NCBI RefSeq assembly: GCF_037969875.1
Contig: NZ_CP150218.1
Coordinates: forward strand, 372,001-436,000
Length of the DNA stretch: 64,000 bases
Direction: 5' to 3'
Source: Paenibacillus sp. FSL R7-0337
GTDB taxonomy: Bacteria; Bacillota; Bacilli; Paenibacillales; Paenibacillaceae
The notes below the pieces were generated by a model. It saw nothing but the letters and a program-made list of their open reading frames with translations, had not been told where the DNA came from and searched no databases. Below, piece by piece: positions 8,185 to 16,749 of the stretch (its first letter is position 1; the number at the start of each line of letters is the position of its first letter). A program made the translations under genes and the position numbers.

Positions 8185-9036
8185 ATGAAACAGACCGGCA
8201 GAAAGATTATTTTCATCGATATTGACGGAACGCTTCTCATGGAGAATGGAATTGTCCCGGAATCGGCAGTGCAGGCATGCCAGCAGGCACGGAAGAACGG
8301 GCATTTGCTGTACCTGTGCACCGGACGTTCCAAGGCTGAAATCTATGATTATATCTGGGAGATCGGGTTCGACGGGTTGATTGGAGCGGCCGGCGGATAT
8401 GTGGAGAGTCGTGGTGAAATGCTCTATCATAAAAAAGTGACCCCGGAGGATGCGAAGCATTTGATCGATTATTTTAACGCGAACGGGGTCGATTTCATTC
8501 TGGAATCCAATACGGCGCTTCACGGCAGCCGCCATTTACAGCCGCATCTGGAACGCAGAATCTATGGCGATTTACTGAATGATCCCGAAGCCCAGGAGAG
8601 AAGACGGCAATCGCCCCATCCTTATATCGCAACACTCACTTACGGGGACGAGGAGTTATATCTGGATGATGTCAACAAGGTATGCTTCTTGGAGAGCAGC
8701 CTGCCCTTTGATCAGATTCAGGAGGAATTACAGGACCGGTTCACGGCGATTCAGTGCTCCATCCCGATCTTTGGCGAGAACAGCGGAGAGCTTATGATGC
8801 CAGGCGTTCATAAAGCTGCGGCTATTGCCGATGTCCTGCAGCATTTGAGTATCCCGCTTGAGAGCAGTATGGCGATTGGTGACGGGCTTAACGATCTGGA
8901 GATGCTGGAATATGTCCAGGTTGGAATTGCGATGGGCAATGCCCGCGAGCCGCTCAAGGCAATTGCTGATCATATCACCGATTCGATTGAGGATAATGGA
9001 CTGTATAACGCCTTCCTGAAGCACGGACTGATCTGA
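8185..9036 (+). CDS. Cof-type HAD-superfamily hydrolase
   Basis: A 283-residue cytoplasmic phosphatase of the HAD IIB (Cof) subfamily. The nucleophile and acid/base aspartates are D12 and D14 in FIDIDGTL, motif II is the threonine in LCTGRS, and motif IV is GDGLNDLEMLEYVQVGIAMGNA near residue 235. Length and cap-domain position fit the family, which dephosphorylates sugar phosphates and cofactors. The start follows AAAGGGGAGAAGAGG. It appears to be monocistronic; the next gene has its own promoter and leader. Confidence 0.92.
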   Translation: MKQTGRKIIFIDIDGTLLMENGIVPESAVQACQQARKNGHLLYLCTGRSKAEIYDYIWEIGFDGLIGAAGGYVESRGEMLYHKKVTPEDAKHLIDYFNANGVDFILESNTALHGSRHLQPHLERRIYGDLLNDPEAQERRRQSPHPYIATLTYGDEELYLDDVNKVCFLESSLPFDQIQEELQDRFTAIQCSIPIFGENSGELMMPGVHKAAAIADVLQHLSIPLESSMAIGDGLNDLEMLEYVQVGIAMGNAREPLKAIADHITDSIEDNGLYNAFLKHGLI

Positions 9037-9044
9037 CTAACGGG

Positions 9045-9073
9045 TTGATCTCCAGGAAGAGCTGTGTTAAAAT
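9045..9073 (+). promoter_or_regulatory. Promoter of the ABC-F leader transcript
   Basis: TTGATC at 9045-9050 and TAAAAT at 9068-9073 have the ideal 17-base spacing. Transcription would start near 9080, giving a leader of about 255 bases before the ABC-F start codon. Confidence 0.75.
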
Positions 9074-9107
9074 GCACTTAATTAAGCGACGGGAGTTGAA
9101 GAGTATC

Positions 9108-9128
9108 GTGCGGACATTTCTTGCGTAA
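9108..9128 (+). CDS. Candidate leader peptide (6 residues)
   Basis: A GTG-started mini-ORF encoding MRTFLA lies near the 5' end of the predicted leader, about 12 bases after a GGGAG sequence. Ribosome stalling on such a short peptide is the known trigger for attenuators in front of ABC-F resistance genes. The frame choice is an inference, and the spacing to the Shine-Dalgarno sequence is long. Confidence 0.35.
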   Translation: MRTFLA

Positions 9129-9276
9129 TGTGACCAATAAACAAGCGTTATTTGTGGCGCGCAATTTATGGTTGATATGCAGGAAGGGTCTGCCTCTTTT
9201 CACTCTGGTCCAAATATCCTTATTCAAGTCTGCCTGCAGGTAAGTATCCGGGGAACAGATTTGCTGTGTTTATTTG

Positions 9277-9315
9277 AGCTGCGGGAGGAGAACCTTCTTG
9301 CAGCTTTTATTTTTG
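9277..9315 (+). terminator. Transcription attenuator in front of the ABC-F gene
   Basis: AGCTGCGGGAGG pairs with CCTTCTTGCAGCT around a short loop and is followed by TTTATTTTTG, all within about 20-60 bases of the ABC-F start codon. A terminator upstream of the gene it precedes, inside a long leader, indicates premature termination that must be relieved for expression. Confidence 0.8.
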
Positions 9316-9336
9316 TAAATACAGGAGGATATACGT

Positions 9337-10818
9337 ATGTCTTTAATTAATGTGAGTAATTTAACATTTGCCTATCAGGGCACTTACGATAATATTTTTG
9401 AGAATGTGAGCTTTCAGCTGGATACGGATTGGAAGTTGGGCTTCACTGGACGAAACGGACGCGGCAAAACAACCTTTCTGAACCTTCTGCTCGGCAAATA
9501 TGAATACAGCGGAACGATCTCCGCACAGGTGGGCTTCGAGTATTTCCCTTATGAAGTTGCTGACCCCATGGCTCTTACCGTGGACGTCATGCAGGAGATC
9601 GATCCGGAGCTTGCGAACTGGAAGTTTATGCGGGAGCTGTCTCTGCTGAAGGTGAGTGAGGATGCGCTGTACCGGCCGTTTGAATCGCTGTCGAACGGAG
9701 AACAGACGAAGGTGCTGCTGGCCGCTCTGTTTGCGCGCGAGAACCAGTTCCTGCTCATTGATGAGCCGACGAACCATCTGGATGCGAAGGGCCGGAAGCT
9801 GGTCAGTGACTATCTGCGTACGAAGAGCGGGTATATTCTGGTGTCGCATGACCGGGCTTTTCTCGATAACTGCGTGGACCATATTCTGTCGATCAACAAG
9901 ACCAATATTGAGATCCAGAAGGGCAACTTCAGCAGCTGGTGGGAGAATAAGTCCAGGCAGGATCAGTTCGAGCTGGCGGAGGATGAGAAGCTGCGGAAGG
10001 ACATCAAGCGCTTATCGGACTCTGCCAAAAGAACGGGCGGCTGGGCGCATGAGGTCGAGAAATCCAAGAATGGCACCCGGAGCTCCGGCAACAAATTGGA
10101 TAAAGGCTATGTCGGCCACAAGGCCGCCAAGATGATGAAGCGCTCCAAGTCGATTCAGCAGCGGCAGGAATCCGCCATCGCTGAGAAGTCGAAGCTGCTG
10201 CGGAATTTGGAGAGCGCAGACAGTCTGAAGATTGCCCAGCTTCCTTATCATAAGCCGCAATTGGTGGAGCTGGAGGACCTATCGATCCGCTATGAGGACA
10301 TGGTAGTATGCTCCGGCGTTAACTTCACTCTGGAACAGGGGGACCGGATTTCCCTCTCCGGGAGCAACGGCTCAGGCAAATCAAGCATTCTGAAGCTGAT
10401 CTGCGGCGGGGACATAAGCTATACCGGCCACTTCGCGCGGGACAGCCGGTTGTCTATCTCTTATGTATCCCAGGATACTTCACAGCTCAAGGGCAGCCTG
10501 AGTGAATATGCGAGAGAGCAGGGGATCGACGAGAGCCTGTTCAAGGCTATCCTGCGGAAGCTTGATTTCTCACGGCTGCAATTTGAGAAGGATATGTCCA
10601 CGTATAGCGGCGGTCAAAAGAAAAAGGTGCTGATTGCCGCCAGCCTCAGCGAGCAGGTGCATCTGCACATCTGGGATGAGCCGCTGAACTTCATCGATGT
10701 CATCTCCCGGATGCAGATCGAGGAGCTGCTGCTGGAATATACGCCGACCATCCTGTTCGTGGAGCATGACCGCGAATTCTGCGCGAATATCGCAACGAAG
10801 CAGGTTAGGCTTGACTAA
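9337..10818 (+). CDS. ABC-F ribosomal protection protein, Lsa-like
   Basis: A 493-residue protein with two ABC ATPase domains and no membrane segments, which is the ABC-F layout. The first Walker A is GRNGRGKT (residues 38-45), with signature LSNGEQTK and Walker B FLLIDEPTNHLD. The second domain has GSNGSGKS, signature YSGGQKKK and a divergent Walker B ending IWDEPLNFID. The linker between the domains (about residues 205-300) is highly basic and would reach into the ribosomal peptidyl-transferase region. Length and N-terminal sequence are closest to Lsa/Vml-type proteins, which dislodge lincosamides, streptogramin A and pleuromutilins; the substrate range here is inferred. Expression is probably antibiotic-induced through the upstream attenuator. 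The start follows AGGAGGATATACGT. Confidence 0.88.
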   Translation: MSLINVSNLTFAYQGTYDNIFENVSFQLDTDWKLGFTGRNGRGKTTFLNLLLGKYEYSGTISAQVGFEYFPYEVADPMALTVDVMQEIDPELANWKFMRELSLLKVSEDALYRPFESLSNGEQTKVLLAALFARENQFLLIDEPTNHLDAKGRKLVSDYLRTKSGYILVSHDRAFLDNCVDHILSINKTNIEIQKGNFSSWWENKSRQDQFELAEDEKLRKDIKRLSDSAKRTGGWAHEVEKSKNGTRSSGNKLDKGYVGHKAAKMMKRSKSIQQRQESAIAEKSKLLRNLESADSLKIAQLPYHKPQLVELEDLSIRYEDMVVCSGVNFTLEQGDRISLSGSNGSGKSSILKLICGGDISYTGHFARDSRLSISYVSQDTSQLKGSLSEYAREQGIDESLFKAILRKLDFSRLQFEKDMSTYSGGQKKKVLIAASLSEQVHLHIWDEPLNFIDVISRMQIEELLLEYTPTILFVEHDREFCANIATKQVRLD

Positions 10819-10826
10819 GCAGGTTA

Positions 10827-11744
10827 TCAAATCTGTACCGGAAGCTCAAATTTTTCCTTCAACCGCTTGATGTCGGCCCGCGGGGGAGCGCCAAACATAC
10901 GGGAATATTCCCGGCTGAACTGTGAGGCGCTCTCGTATCCGACCCGGAAGGCAACATCGGCTGCATCTGCAGACTCGGCTAATAACAGGCGGCGAGCCTC
11001 TTGAAGGCGCAGCTGCTTCTGGAACTGGATCGGGCTCATAGCCGTAACTTCCTTGAAGTTGCGGTGGAATGCGGAGACGCTCATATTGGCGATATCGGCC
11101 AGCTCGTCAATCCGCAGAGCCTGTTCACTATGAATGATAATCTGTTCAATGGCTTCCCTGATCCGGTAAGTGCTGCTGCCTTCCATGGCAATCTGGGCCA
11201 GTGTTACTCCATAAGGGCCCTGCAGCAGTTTATACAGAATTTCCTTAGTATATAAAGGGGCAAGAAACGGGATGTCTTTGGGAGTATCGAGCAACCGCGT
11301 CACACGGAGGAGCGCATCCAGCAGGTCCGTGTCGATGTGCCCAACGAATAAGGCCCGCCGGGCATTCTCCCTGGGGAGAATCTGCAGCTGCGATTCATGG
11401 AGGACCTCTAGAATCTGGCTTTGCGTGAATTCCATTTTGAAGCTTAGATAGGGAACCTCCGGGGATGCCTTAATCACTTGTCCCACTACCGGCAGGTTCA
11501 TGGAAGCCACCAGGAAATCAGAAGAGGTATATACAAAATGCTCCTGGGCCAGCATAATCTCCTTCACGCCTTGGGTAATGAAGCAGAAACACGGGTTATA
11601 CACCCGGTAAGCAGGCTCACTCGCCTGGGAGTAACGGATGAATTGCAGTGCAGGCACGGCCGTTTCATGAGCGCCGTCCCGGCCGGTATGCCGCTCAATC
11701 AGCCGGCACAGCTCAACCTTTTGCGTTACGATTGCTTCAGTCAC
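10827..11744 (-). CDS. AraC-family regulator, YqhC-like
   Basis: A 305-residue regulator with an N-terminal AraC-type cupin-like domain (about residues 20-190) and a C-terminal double helix-turn-helix (about residues 205-300, ending in the FSREYSRMFGAPP motif). The GTG start at 11744 follows AAGGAGG. It is divergent from an aldo-keto reductase gene, the same arrangement as the E. coli regulator YqhC and its aldehyde reductase targets. It probably activates the reductase in response to aldehydes or redox stress. The gene ends 8 bases from the convergent ABC-F stop, with no terminator between them. Confidence 0.88.
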   Translation of the reverse strand: MTEAIVTQKVELCRLIERHTGRDGAHETAVPALQFIRYSQASEPAYRVYNPCFCFITQGVKEIMLAQEHFVYTSSDFLVASMNLPVVGQVIKASPEVPYLSFKMEFTQSQILEVLHESQLQILPRENARRALFVGHIDTDLLDALLRVTRLLDTPKDIPFLAPLYTKEILYKLLQGPYGVTLAQIAMEGSSTYRIREAIEQIIIHSEQALRIDELADIANMSVSAFHRNFKEVTAMSPIQFQKQLRLQEARRLLLAESADAADVAFRVGYESASQFSREYSRMFGAPPRADIKRLKEKFELPVQI

Positions 11745-11814
11745 TTGAGAGCCTCCTTAGTTTCATATGGTTTCATTATAGGGCATATCCGGCAGGAGTG
11801 TTAATGAGCACGGT

Positions 11815-11894
11815 AGGATTAGGCAATCATTCGCGACTATTGTGATAACGCCAATCCTTTATCTGTTGCACAATAAGAGAGACTGTAATATACA
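11815..11894 (+). promoter_or_regulatory. Promoter and inverted repeat upstream of the aldo-keto reductase
   Basis: TTGCAC (11866-11871) and TATACA (11889-11894) with a 17-base spacer form a good sigma-A promoter 28 bases before the reductase start. Upstream, AGGATTAGGC (11815-11824) and GCCAATCCT (11850-11858) form an inverted repeat that could be the binding site of the divergent AraC regulator. Confidence 0.6.
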
Positions 11895-11922
11895 CTATTC
11901 TCAGGAAAGCAGGAACAAACGA

Positions 11923-12903
11923 ATGGAATATTCAAAAATGGGCAATACCGGCCTTGAGGTCTCCAGACTGTGCCTGGGCTGTATGAGCTTTGGCGATGCC
12001 AAACGCTGGGTGCACCCTTGGGTGCTGGATGAAGAGCAGAGCCGGACGATGATCCGTACCGCACTGGACCTGGGCATTAATTTCTTCGATACGGCCAATG
12101 TCTATTCTGACGGCACGAGTGAAGAAATGCTCGGACGGGCTTTGAAGGACATGACTACCAGGGATGAGGTGGTGATTGCCACCAAAGTATTCTTCCCTAT
12201 GCGAACCGGACCGAATGGCGGGGGCTTGTCCCGCAAGGCGATTATGAGCGAGATCGATCACAGCCTGAAGCGTTTGGGCACCGATTATGTCGATCTGTAC
12301 CAGATTCACCGCTGGGATTATACTACACCGGTTGAAGAAACGATGGAAGCCCTGCATGATGTGGTGAAGGCGGGAAAAGCACGCTACATTGGCGCTTCCG
12401 CCATGTATGCCTGGCAGTTCCAGAAGGCGCTGCATGTGGCTGATATGAACGGCTGGACCCGGTTCGTCTCCATGCAGAATCATCTGAATCTCATCTATCG
12501 TGAAGAGGAACGTGAGATGCTTCCGCTTTGTAAGGAAGAGGGCATTGCAGTCATCCCCTACAGCCCGCTGGCTTCCGGCCGGCTAACCCGGGACTGGGCG
12601 GAATCTACGCTGCGCTCGGAAACGGATCAGGTACAGAAATCCAAATATGATGCTACAGCCGATAAGGACCGCCTGATTGTTGAGCAGGTGGCTGCCATTG
12701 CGGCAGAGCGCGGAGTTCCGCGCATCCATGTTGCACTAGCTTGGCTGCTGCAGAAACAGCCGGTCACTGCGCCGATTATCGGGGCGACGAAGCTGTCGCA
12801 TATTACCGATGCGGCGGGAGCGTTATCCCTTCAGCTGACAGCTGAAGAAATTGCCCGGCTGGAAGAGCATTACGTCCCGCATGCCATCGTTGGAGCGCTT
12901 TGA
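11923..12903 (+). CDS. Aldo/keto reductase
   Basis: A 326-residue NADPH-dependent reductase of the AKR superfamily. All four catalytic residues are visible: D56 and Y61 in FFDTANVYSDGTSEE, K88 in VIATKVF and H128 in LYQIHRWD. A C-terminal NADP-binding segment (APIIGATKLSHI) is also present. The start at 11923 was preferred to an upstream ATG in the same frame because conserved sequence begins at MEYSKMGNTGLEVS. It reduces aldehydes or ketones in the cytoplasm and is likely controlled by the divergent AraC-type gene. Confidence 0.92.
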   Translation: MEYSKMGNTGLEVSRLCLGCMSFGDAKRWVHPWVLDEEQSRTMIRTALDLGINFFDTANVYSDGTSEEMLGRALKDMTTRDEVVIATKVFFPMRTGPNGGGLSRKAIMSEIDHSLKRLGTDYVDLYQIHRWDYTTPVEETMEALHDVVKAGKARYIGASAMYAWQFQKALHVADMNGWTRFVSMQNHLNLIYREEEREMLPLCKEEGIAVIPYSPLASGRLTRDWAESTLRSETDQVQKSKYDATADKDRLIVEQVAAIAAERGVPRIHVALAWLLQKQPVTAPIIGATKLSHITDAAGALSLQLTAEEIARLEEHYVPHAIVGAL

Positions 12904-12943
12904 AATTCTCCATTCAGCAGACACGGAATCAGCTTCATCCATT

Positions 12944-12979
12944 AAGCGCGTGCCGGTATCATCCGGCATGCGCTTTTTG
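12944..12979 (+). terminator. Rho-independent terminator after the aldo-keto reductase
   Basis: GCGCGTGCCGG and CCGGCATGCGC form an 11-bp stem with one wobble around a 6-base loop, followed by TTTTT. Confidence 0.9.
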
Positions 12980-13031
12980 CTGCACAGCCACTTCTGACAT
13001 ACCCGTTATATCCATTATGCCTGCCTCTGCC

Positions 13032-13045
13032 CGTAAGCGCTCACA
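13032..13045 (+). promoter_or_regulatory. cre-like site before the sugar ABC operon
   Basis: CGTAAGCGCTCACA differs from the CcpA consensus TGWAANCGNTNWCA only at the first base. It lies about 90 bases upstream of the first permease gene, so carbon catabolite control of the operon is likely but not shown. Confidence 0.55.
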
Positions 13046-13137
13046 AGATCAAATCAGAACGATAGATATCCAACCGCTGTTATATAGGCGGGGGCAGGTA
13101 GTTCCTTTTATGATAGAGGTATCAAGGGGGGAGACAA

Positions 13138-14031
13138 TTGTACAACAAAATCTACAAATACCGGTGGCAATATCTGATGATCTTGCCCGGGGTAGTCTTG
13201 CTGTTTCTGTTCAGCTATATCCCCATGGCCGGCATTCAAGTGGCCTTCAAGGATTTTCAGATTGGCACCTCGATCTGGGACAGCACATGGGCAGGCTTGG
13301 ATAACTTCACATTCCTGGAAGACCCGCAGTTCCTGACCGTGGTCCAGAATACGCTGTACATTTCGGTGCTGAAGTTCATCTGCGGCTTCCCCGCCCCGAT
13401 TCTGCTGGCACTCCTGATCAATGAAGTTACCCGGCCGGCGTTCAAGCGTTTTGTCCAATCGGTCAGCTATCTGCCGCATTTCTTCTCCTGGATCGTTGTT
13501 GCTTATATTCTGCAATCTTTCCTCACGCTGGACGGCGGGCTGGTTAATCAGTTCATCGGGCAAGCGGGAGGGGAGCCGGTGTTCTTCCTCGGATCGACCG
13601 AGTGGTTCCGTCCAATGGTTGTCTTCAGCGGCTTATGGAAAGAAACCGGCTGGAACACCATTCTCTATCTGGCCGCGATTACCACGATTGATCCGCAGCT
13701 TTACGAATCGGCGAAGGTGGAAGGTGCAGGCAAGCTGGCACAGATCCGGCATATCACCCTTCCCGGAATCATGCCGACCATCTCCATTGTGCTGATTCTC
13801 AGTATTCCAAGCTTAATTACAGTCGGAATGGATCAGATTTATCCGCTCATGAACTCTGCCAATCATAGTGTTGCCGATGTGCTGGATACTTATATTCTCC
13901 GCAACGGCTTGCAGCAGGGGTACTTCGGGATGGCGACGGCAGTAGGATTATTGTCTTCGCTAATCAGCCTGATCCTGGTCGTCTCAACCAATCAGCTGTC
14001 CAGAAAACTAAACGGGGAAGGACTGTGGTGA
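13138..14031 (+). CDS. Carbohydrate ABC permease, LplB/YteP type
   Basis: A 297-residue CUT1-type permease with six predicted membrane helices, beginning YRWQYLMILPGVVLLFLFSYIPM. The EAA docking loop is YESAKVEGAGKLAQIRHITLPGI. The start is TTG at 13138, six bases after AAGGGGGGAG; no ATG in the frame fits the conserved N-terminus. It forms a pair with the next gene. Relatives import oligosaccharides of plant cell walls or hyaluronate-type glycans, and ATP is normally supplied by a shared MsmX-like ATPase encoded elsewhere; none is present here. Confidence 0.93.
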   Translation: MYNKIYKYRWQYLMILPGVVLLFLFSYIPMAGIQVAFKDFQIGTSIWDSTWAGLDNFTFLEDPQFLTVVQNTLYISVLKFICGFPAPILLALLINEVTRPAFKRFVQSVSYLPHFFSWIVVAYILQSFLTLDGGLVNQFIGQAGGEPVFFLGSTEWFRPMVVFSGLWKETGWNTILYLAAITTIDPQLYESAKVEGAGKLAQIRHITLPGIMPTISIVLILSIPSLITVGMDQIYPLMNSANHSVADVLDTYILRNGLQQGYFGMATAVGLLSSLISLILVVSTNQLSRKLNGEGLW

Positions 14032-14037
14032 AGGCAC

Positions 14038-14934
14038 ATGAAAGCAAGCCGAGGTGAAAAAATAGCAGAATACATCATTATTGTGCTGCTATCCCTGTTA
14101 TGCGTATCGGTGCTGTATCCGTTCCTCTACATGCTGGCAATTTCGCTGAATGACGGTGCGGATGCGGCCAAAGGCGGGGTCTATCTCTGGCCGCGCAGCT
14201 TCACACTGATTAATTACGAGATTGTGCTCGGCAATGAGACCATCAGGCATTCCTATCTCATTACAGTGGGCAGAACTGTAATTGGCACTGTTGGCGGGCT
14301 GTTGGTCACCCTGCTGGTGGCCTTCGGCCTCTCCTACCGGGGACTGCCGCTGCGCAGCACGATTCTCAGTTACATCCTGCTGACTATGCTGTTCAGCGGG
14401 GGACTCGTTCCTTTTTACATCCAGCTGAATAATCTTGGCCTGATTAATACGTTCTGGGTGTATATTCTGCCGGGACTGTTCTCCGTCTGGAACATGTTCG
14501 TCATGTTGAAGTTCATTCAGGGCATCCCGGAAGCGCTTGTCGAGTCGGCGGAGCTGGATGGGGCTGGACCGGTCCGCATCCTATGGCAAATTATCGTTCC
14601 GCTATCGAAGCCTATGCTCGCTGCGCTGGGGCTGTTCACCGCAGTGGGCCACTGGAATGACTGGTTCGCCGGAGCCTTCTTCGTCACGAAGCAGAATTTG
14701 ATTCCTGTGCAGACCTTCCTGCAGCAGCTGCTGTCGGCACAGGATCTGTCGGCCGTGCTGGGCTCCAACAACAATCAGGAGGCGCTGGCCCGCAGCTCGC
14801 AGCTACAGAATATTACGCTGATGTCGATTAAAATGTCTGTGGTGATGGTCAGCGCACTTCCGATACTCTGTGTGTATCCGTTCCTGCAGAAATATTTCGT
14901 CAAAGGCGTTCTCCTGGGGTCAGTGAAGGGCTGA
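14038..14934 (+). CDS. Carbohydrate ABC permease, YtcP type
   Basis: A 298-residue CUT1 permease with an N-terminal helix at about residues 12-33, followed by LYMLAISLNDG. The EAA loop is VESAELDGAGPVRILWQIIVPLSKP and the C-terminus VKGVLLGSVKG is the standard ending of this subfamily. It follows the first permease by 6 bases and precedes the receptor gene, so gene order matches known LplB-YtcP-LplA type loci. Confidence 0.94.
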   Translation: MKASRGEKIAEYIIIVLLSLLCVSVLYPFLYMLAISLNDGADAAKGGVYLWPRSFTLINYEIVLGNETIRHSYLITVGRTVIGTVGGLLVTLLVAFGLSYRGLPLRSTILSYILLTMLFSGGLVPFYIQLNNLGLINTFWVYILPGLFSVWNMFVMLKFIQGIPEALVESAELDGAGPVRILWQIIVPLSKPMLAALGLFTAVGHWNDWFAGAFFVTKQNLIPVQTFLQQLLSAQDLSAVLGSNNNQEALARSSQLQNITLMSIKMSVVMVSALPILCVYPFLQKYFVKGVLLGSVKG

Positions 14935-14998
14935 TCTCTAAGTTTAATGGCCATAGAAACATTATGCAGTACAATAACCATATAGGGGGAGTATTCTA

Positions 14999-16687
14999 GT
15001 GACAATCAAACAAGCCCGGCTTGCAGCTCTGGCCATGACGGCGCTGCTGACTATCGTCAGCGGATGTTCCGGTTCCAATTCCGGCGGCGGAAATATGGCG
15101 GCAAACAACAGCGGTACAGGAAATAAGCCTGCTGCTACCCAGGCGGCAAGCGGTTCTACAGCCTTCAACCTCTGGCTTGGCTGGACGGCAACCATCAATA
15201 ATGACAGCCTGCTGCAGAAGTATTGGCGGGAAGAGGAGCCGGGGGTGGAAGTCAAGCTGGAGGCTACACAGGGCGATGCGATGACAGCGCTTAACCTGAA
15301 GATCAATACCGGCGGATTTGAGGATGCGGCGATCTTCAGCCGGAACGAGACTGTGAAAAGCGCCATGCGGCGCTCCAAGCAGGTGCTGCCGGTGGAGCAA
15401 TATTTCGACATGCCGGATAAATATCCGGGACTCGCGGCGATCCCGAAGCCCTATCTGGAGTTAATGAAGGACGAGGACGGCCATATCTGGTCGATTCCGA
15501 CCTGGTTTGACCAGAACCCGGAAGAGCCTTGGCCGGGCTGGGCATCGCAGGGCTGGTTCGTCAGAACGGATGTGCTGGAGAAGACAGGCATGACTACAGC
15601 CGATCTGTCCACACTGGATGGGATTGAGACCTTTCTGAAGAAGGCCGCAGAGCAGAAAGACGCCTCCGGCAAAACACTGCTTCCCATGTCCTTCCTTATG
15701 GACACTAATGATTCGCTCGGGTGGAGTGACGAGAATGCAGTGTTGACTGCGTTTGGAGTCAGCACCGGCGGTAATGGCATTCAGAAGCAGGGGGATCAAT
15801 TTCTCTTCGCTTATGATAATCCCAATTATAAGGCCGCTTATCAATGGATGAATAGGCTGTACCGGGAGAAGCTGATTGATCCGGAGGTAGTAACCAATAA
15901 GGGAGAGCAGTATATTGAGAAGAACAAATCCGGCCGGGTAGCATTGAATGTAGGCAGTTTCTGGAACATCAACGCTACTGCCTGGGAGACGCTAGATGGC
16001 CCTACGGAGCCAGGCTGGTTCTATGAAGTCATTCCTTTTCCGAAGGTTGCAGGGGTGGAGAAGCTGGGTATTAACCAGGTCACGAACCCGAATCCGGGGT
16101 ATGATGTCTATATCAGCCAGAAGACCAAGAACATTGAGGCCATTCTGAAATTCCTGGATTACAGCCTGCAGCCGAAGGCAGAACAGCAGCAGGTGATGAG
16201 CGAGGGGCCGGCAGGAAAGTACTGGGACTGGGTTGACCAGCCGCTGGGCAAGTGGAAATTTACAGATGAAACGTACAAGACCGCGCGCAATTCCGGCGAT
16301 GCCGCCCAGAAATCCAAAGTGACACCGGAGCTCTATATGACCTCGTCCTACAGTAATAAGTGGTATCCATGGTGGAATACAGAAGATGGCGGTAAGGCAG
16401 GCGCAGGCAAGACGATTCAGTTCACCGAAGCCATCGGGAAGATGGGCACCATCCGCGTAGCTGAGCCTTATGATCTGATCGAGGTTAAGCAGGGCGGGGT
16501 ATGGGAGAAATACTCCCTGGAGCTGGAAAATATCCGCAAAGAATACCGGGCTAAGCTACTGATGGCGGGGGATGATGCCAAGTTCGAAACGGAGTGGAAC
16601 GGGCTCCAGGAAGCGCTGGAGAAACGCGGACATTGGAGTGAAGTCAAGGCCGAGTGGCTTGGCAGATATGAGGAAGAAATATTTTAA
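14999..16687 (+). CDS. Lipoprotein sugar-binding receptor, LplA type
   Basis: A 562-residue extracellular family-1 solute-binding protein. The GTG start at 14999 follows GGGGGAG. Residues 1-22 are a lipoprotein signal ending LTIVSG, and C23 would be lipidated. A Gly/Ser/Asn linker follows, and the body contains the aromatic-rich features of large Paenibacillus sugar receptors (WLGWTATINND near the N-terminus and several Trp clusters). It should capture an oligosaccharide for the two permeases encoded just upstream. A hairpin with a weak T run lies between it and the kinase gene. Confidence 0.93.
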   Translation: MTIKQARLAALAMTALLTIVSGCSGSNSGGGNMAANNSGTGNKPAATQAASGSTAFNLWLGWTATINNDSLLQKYWREEEPGVEVKLEATQGDAMTALNLKINTGGFEDAAIFSRNETVKSAMRRSKQVLPVEQYFDMPDKYPGLAAIPKPYLELMKDEDGHIWSIPTWFDQNPEEPWPGWASQGWFVRTDVLEKTGMTTADLSTLDGIETFLKKAAEQKDASGKTLLPMSFLMDTNDSLGWSDENAVLTAFGVSTGGNGIQKQGDQFLFAYDNPNYKAAYQWMNRLYREKLIDPEVVTNKGEQYIEKNKSGRVALNVGSFWNINATAWETLDGPTEPGWFYEVIPFPKVAGVEKLGINQVTNPNPGYDVYISQKTKNIEAILKFLDYSLQPKAEQQQVMSEGPAGKYWDWVDQPLGKWKFTDETYKTARNSGDAAQKSKVTPELYMTSSYSNKWYPWWNTEDGGKAGAGKTIQFTEAIGKMGTIRVAEPYDLIEVKQGGVWEKYSLELENIRKEYRAKLLMAGDDAKFETEWNGLQEALEKRGHWSEVKAEWLGRYEEEIF

Positions 16688-16749
16688 AATATGCCGGAGC
16701 GCCCTTCGCCTGAGAGGGGGGCTCCCTTTATAGTTCGTGGGAGGGCCAT

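Noticed and set aside
9168..9350. 60-codon open frame in the ABC-F leader
   Set aside because: It runs through the attenuator hairpin and into the ABC-F gene and has no proper ribosome site; a shorter upstream mini-ORF is a better leader candidate.
12900..13304. 134-codon open frame after the aldo-keto reductase
   Set aside because: It crosses a clear terminator and overlaps the permease gene in another frame, with no ribosome site or known domain.
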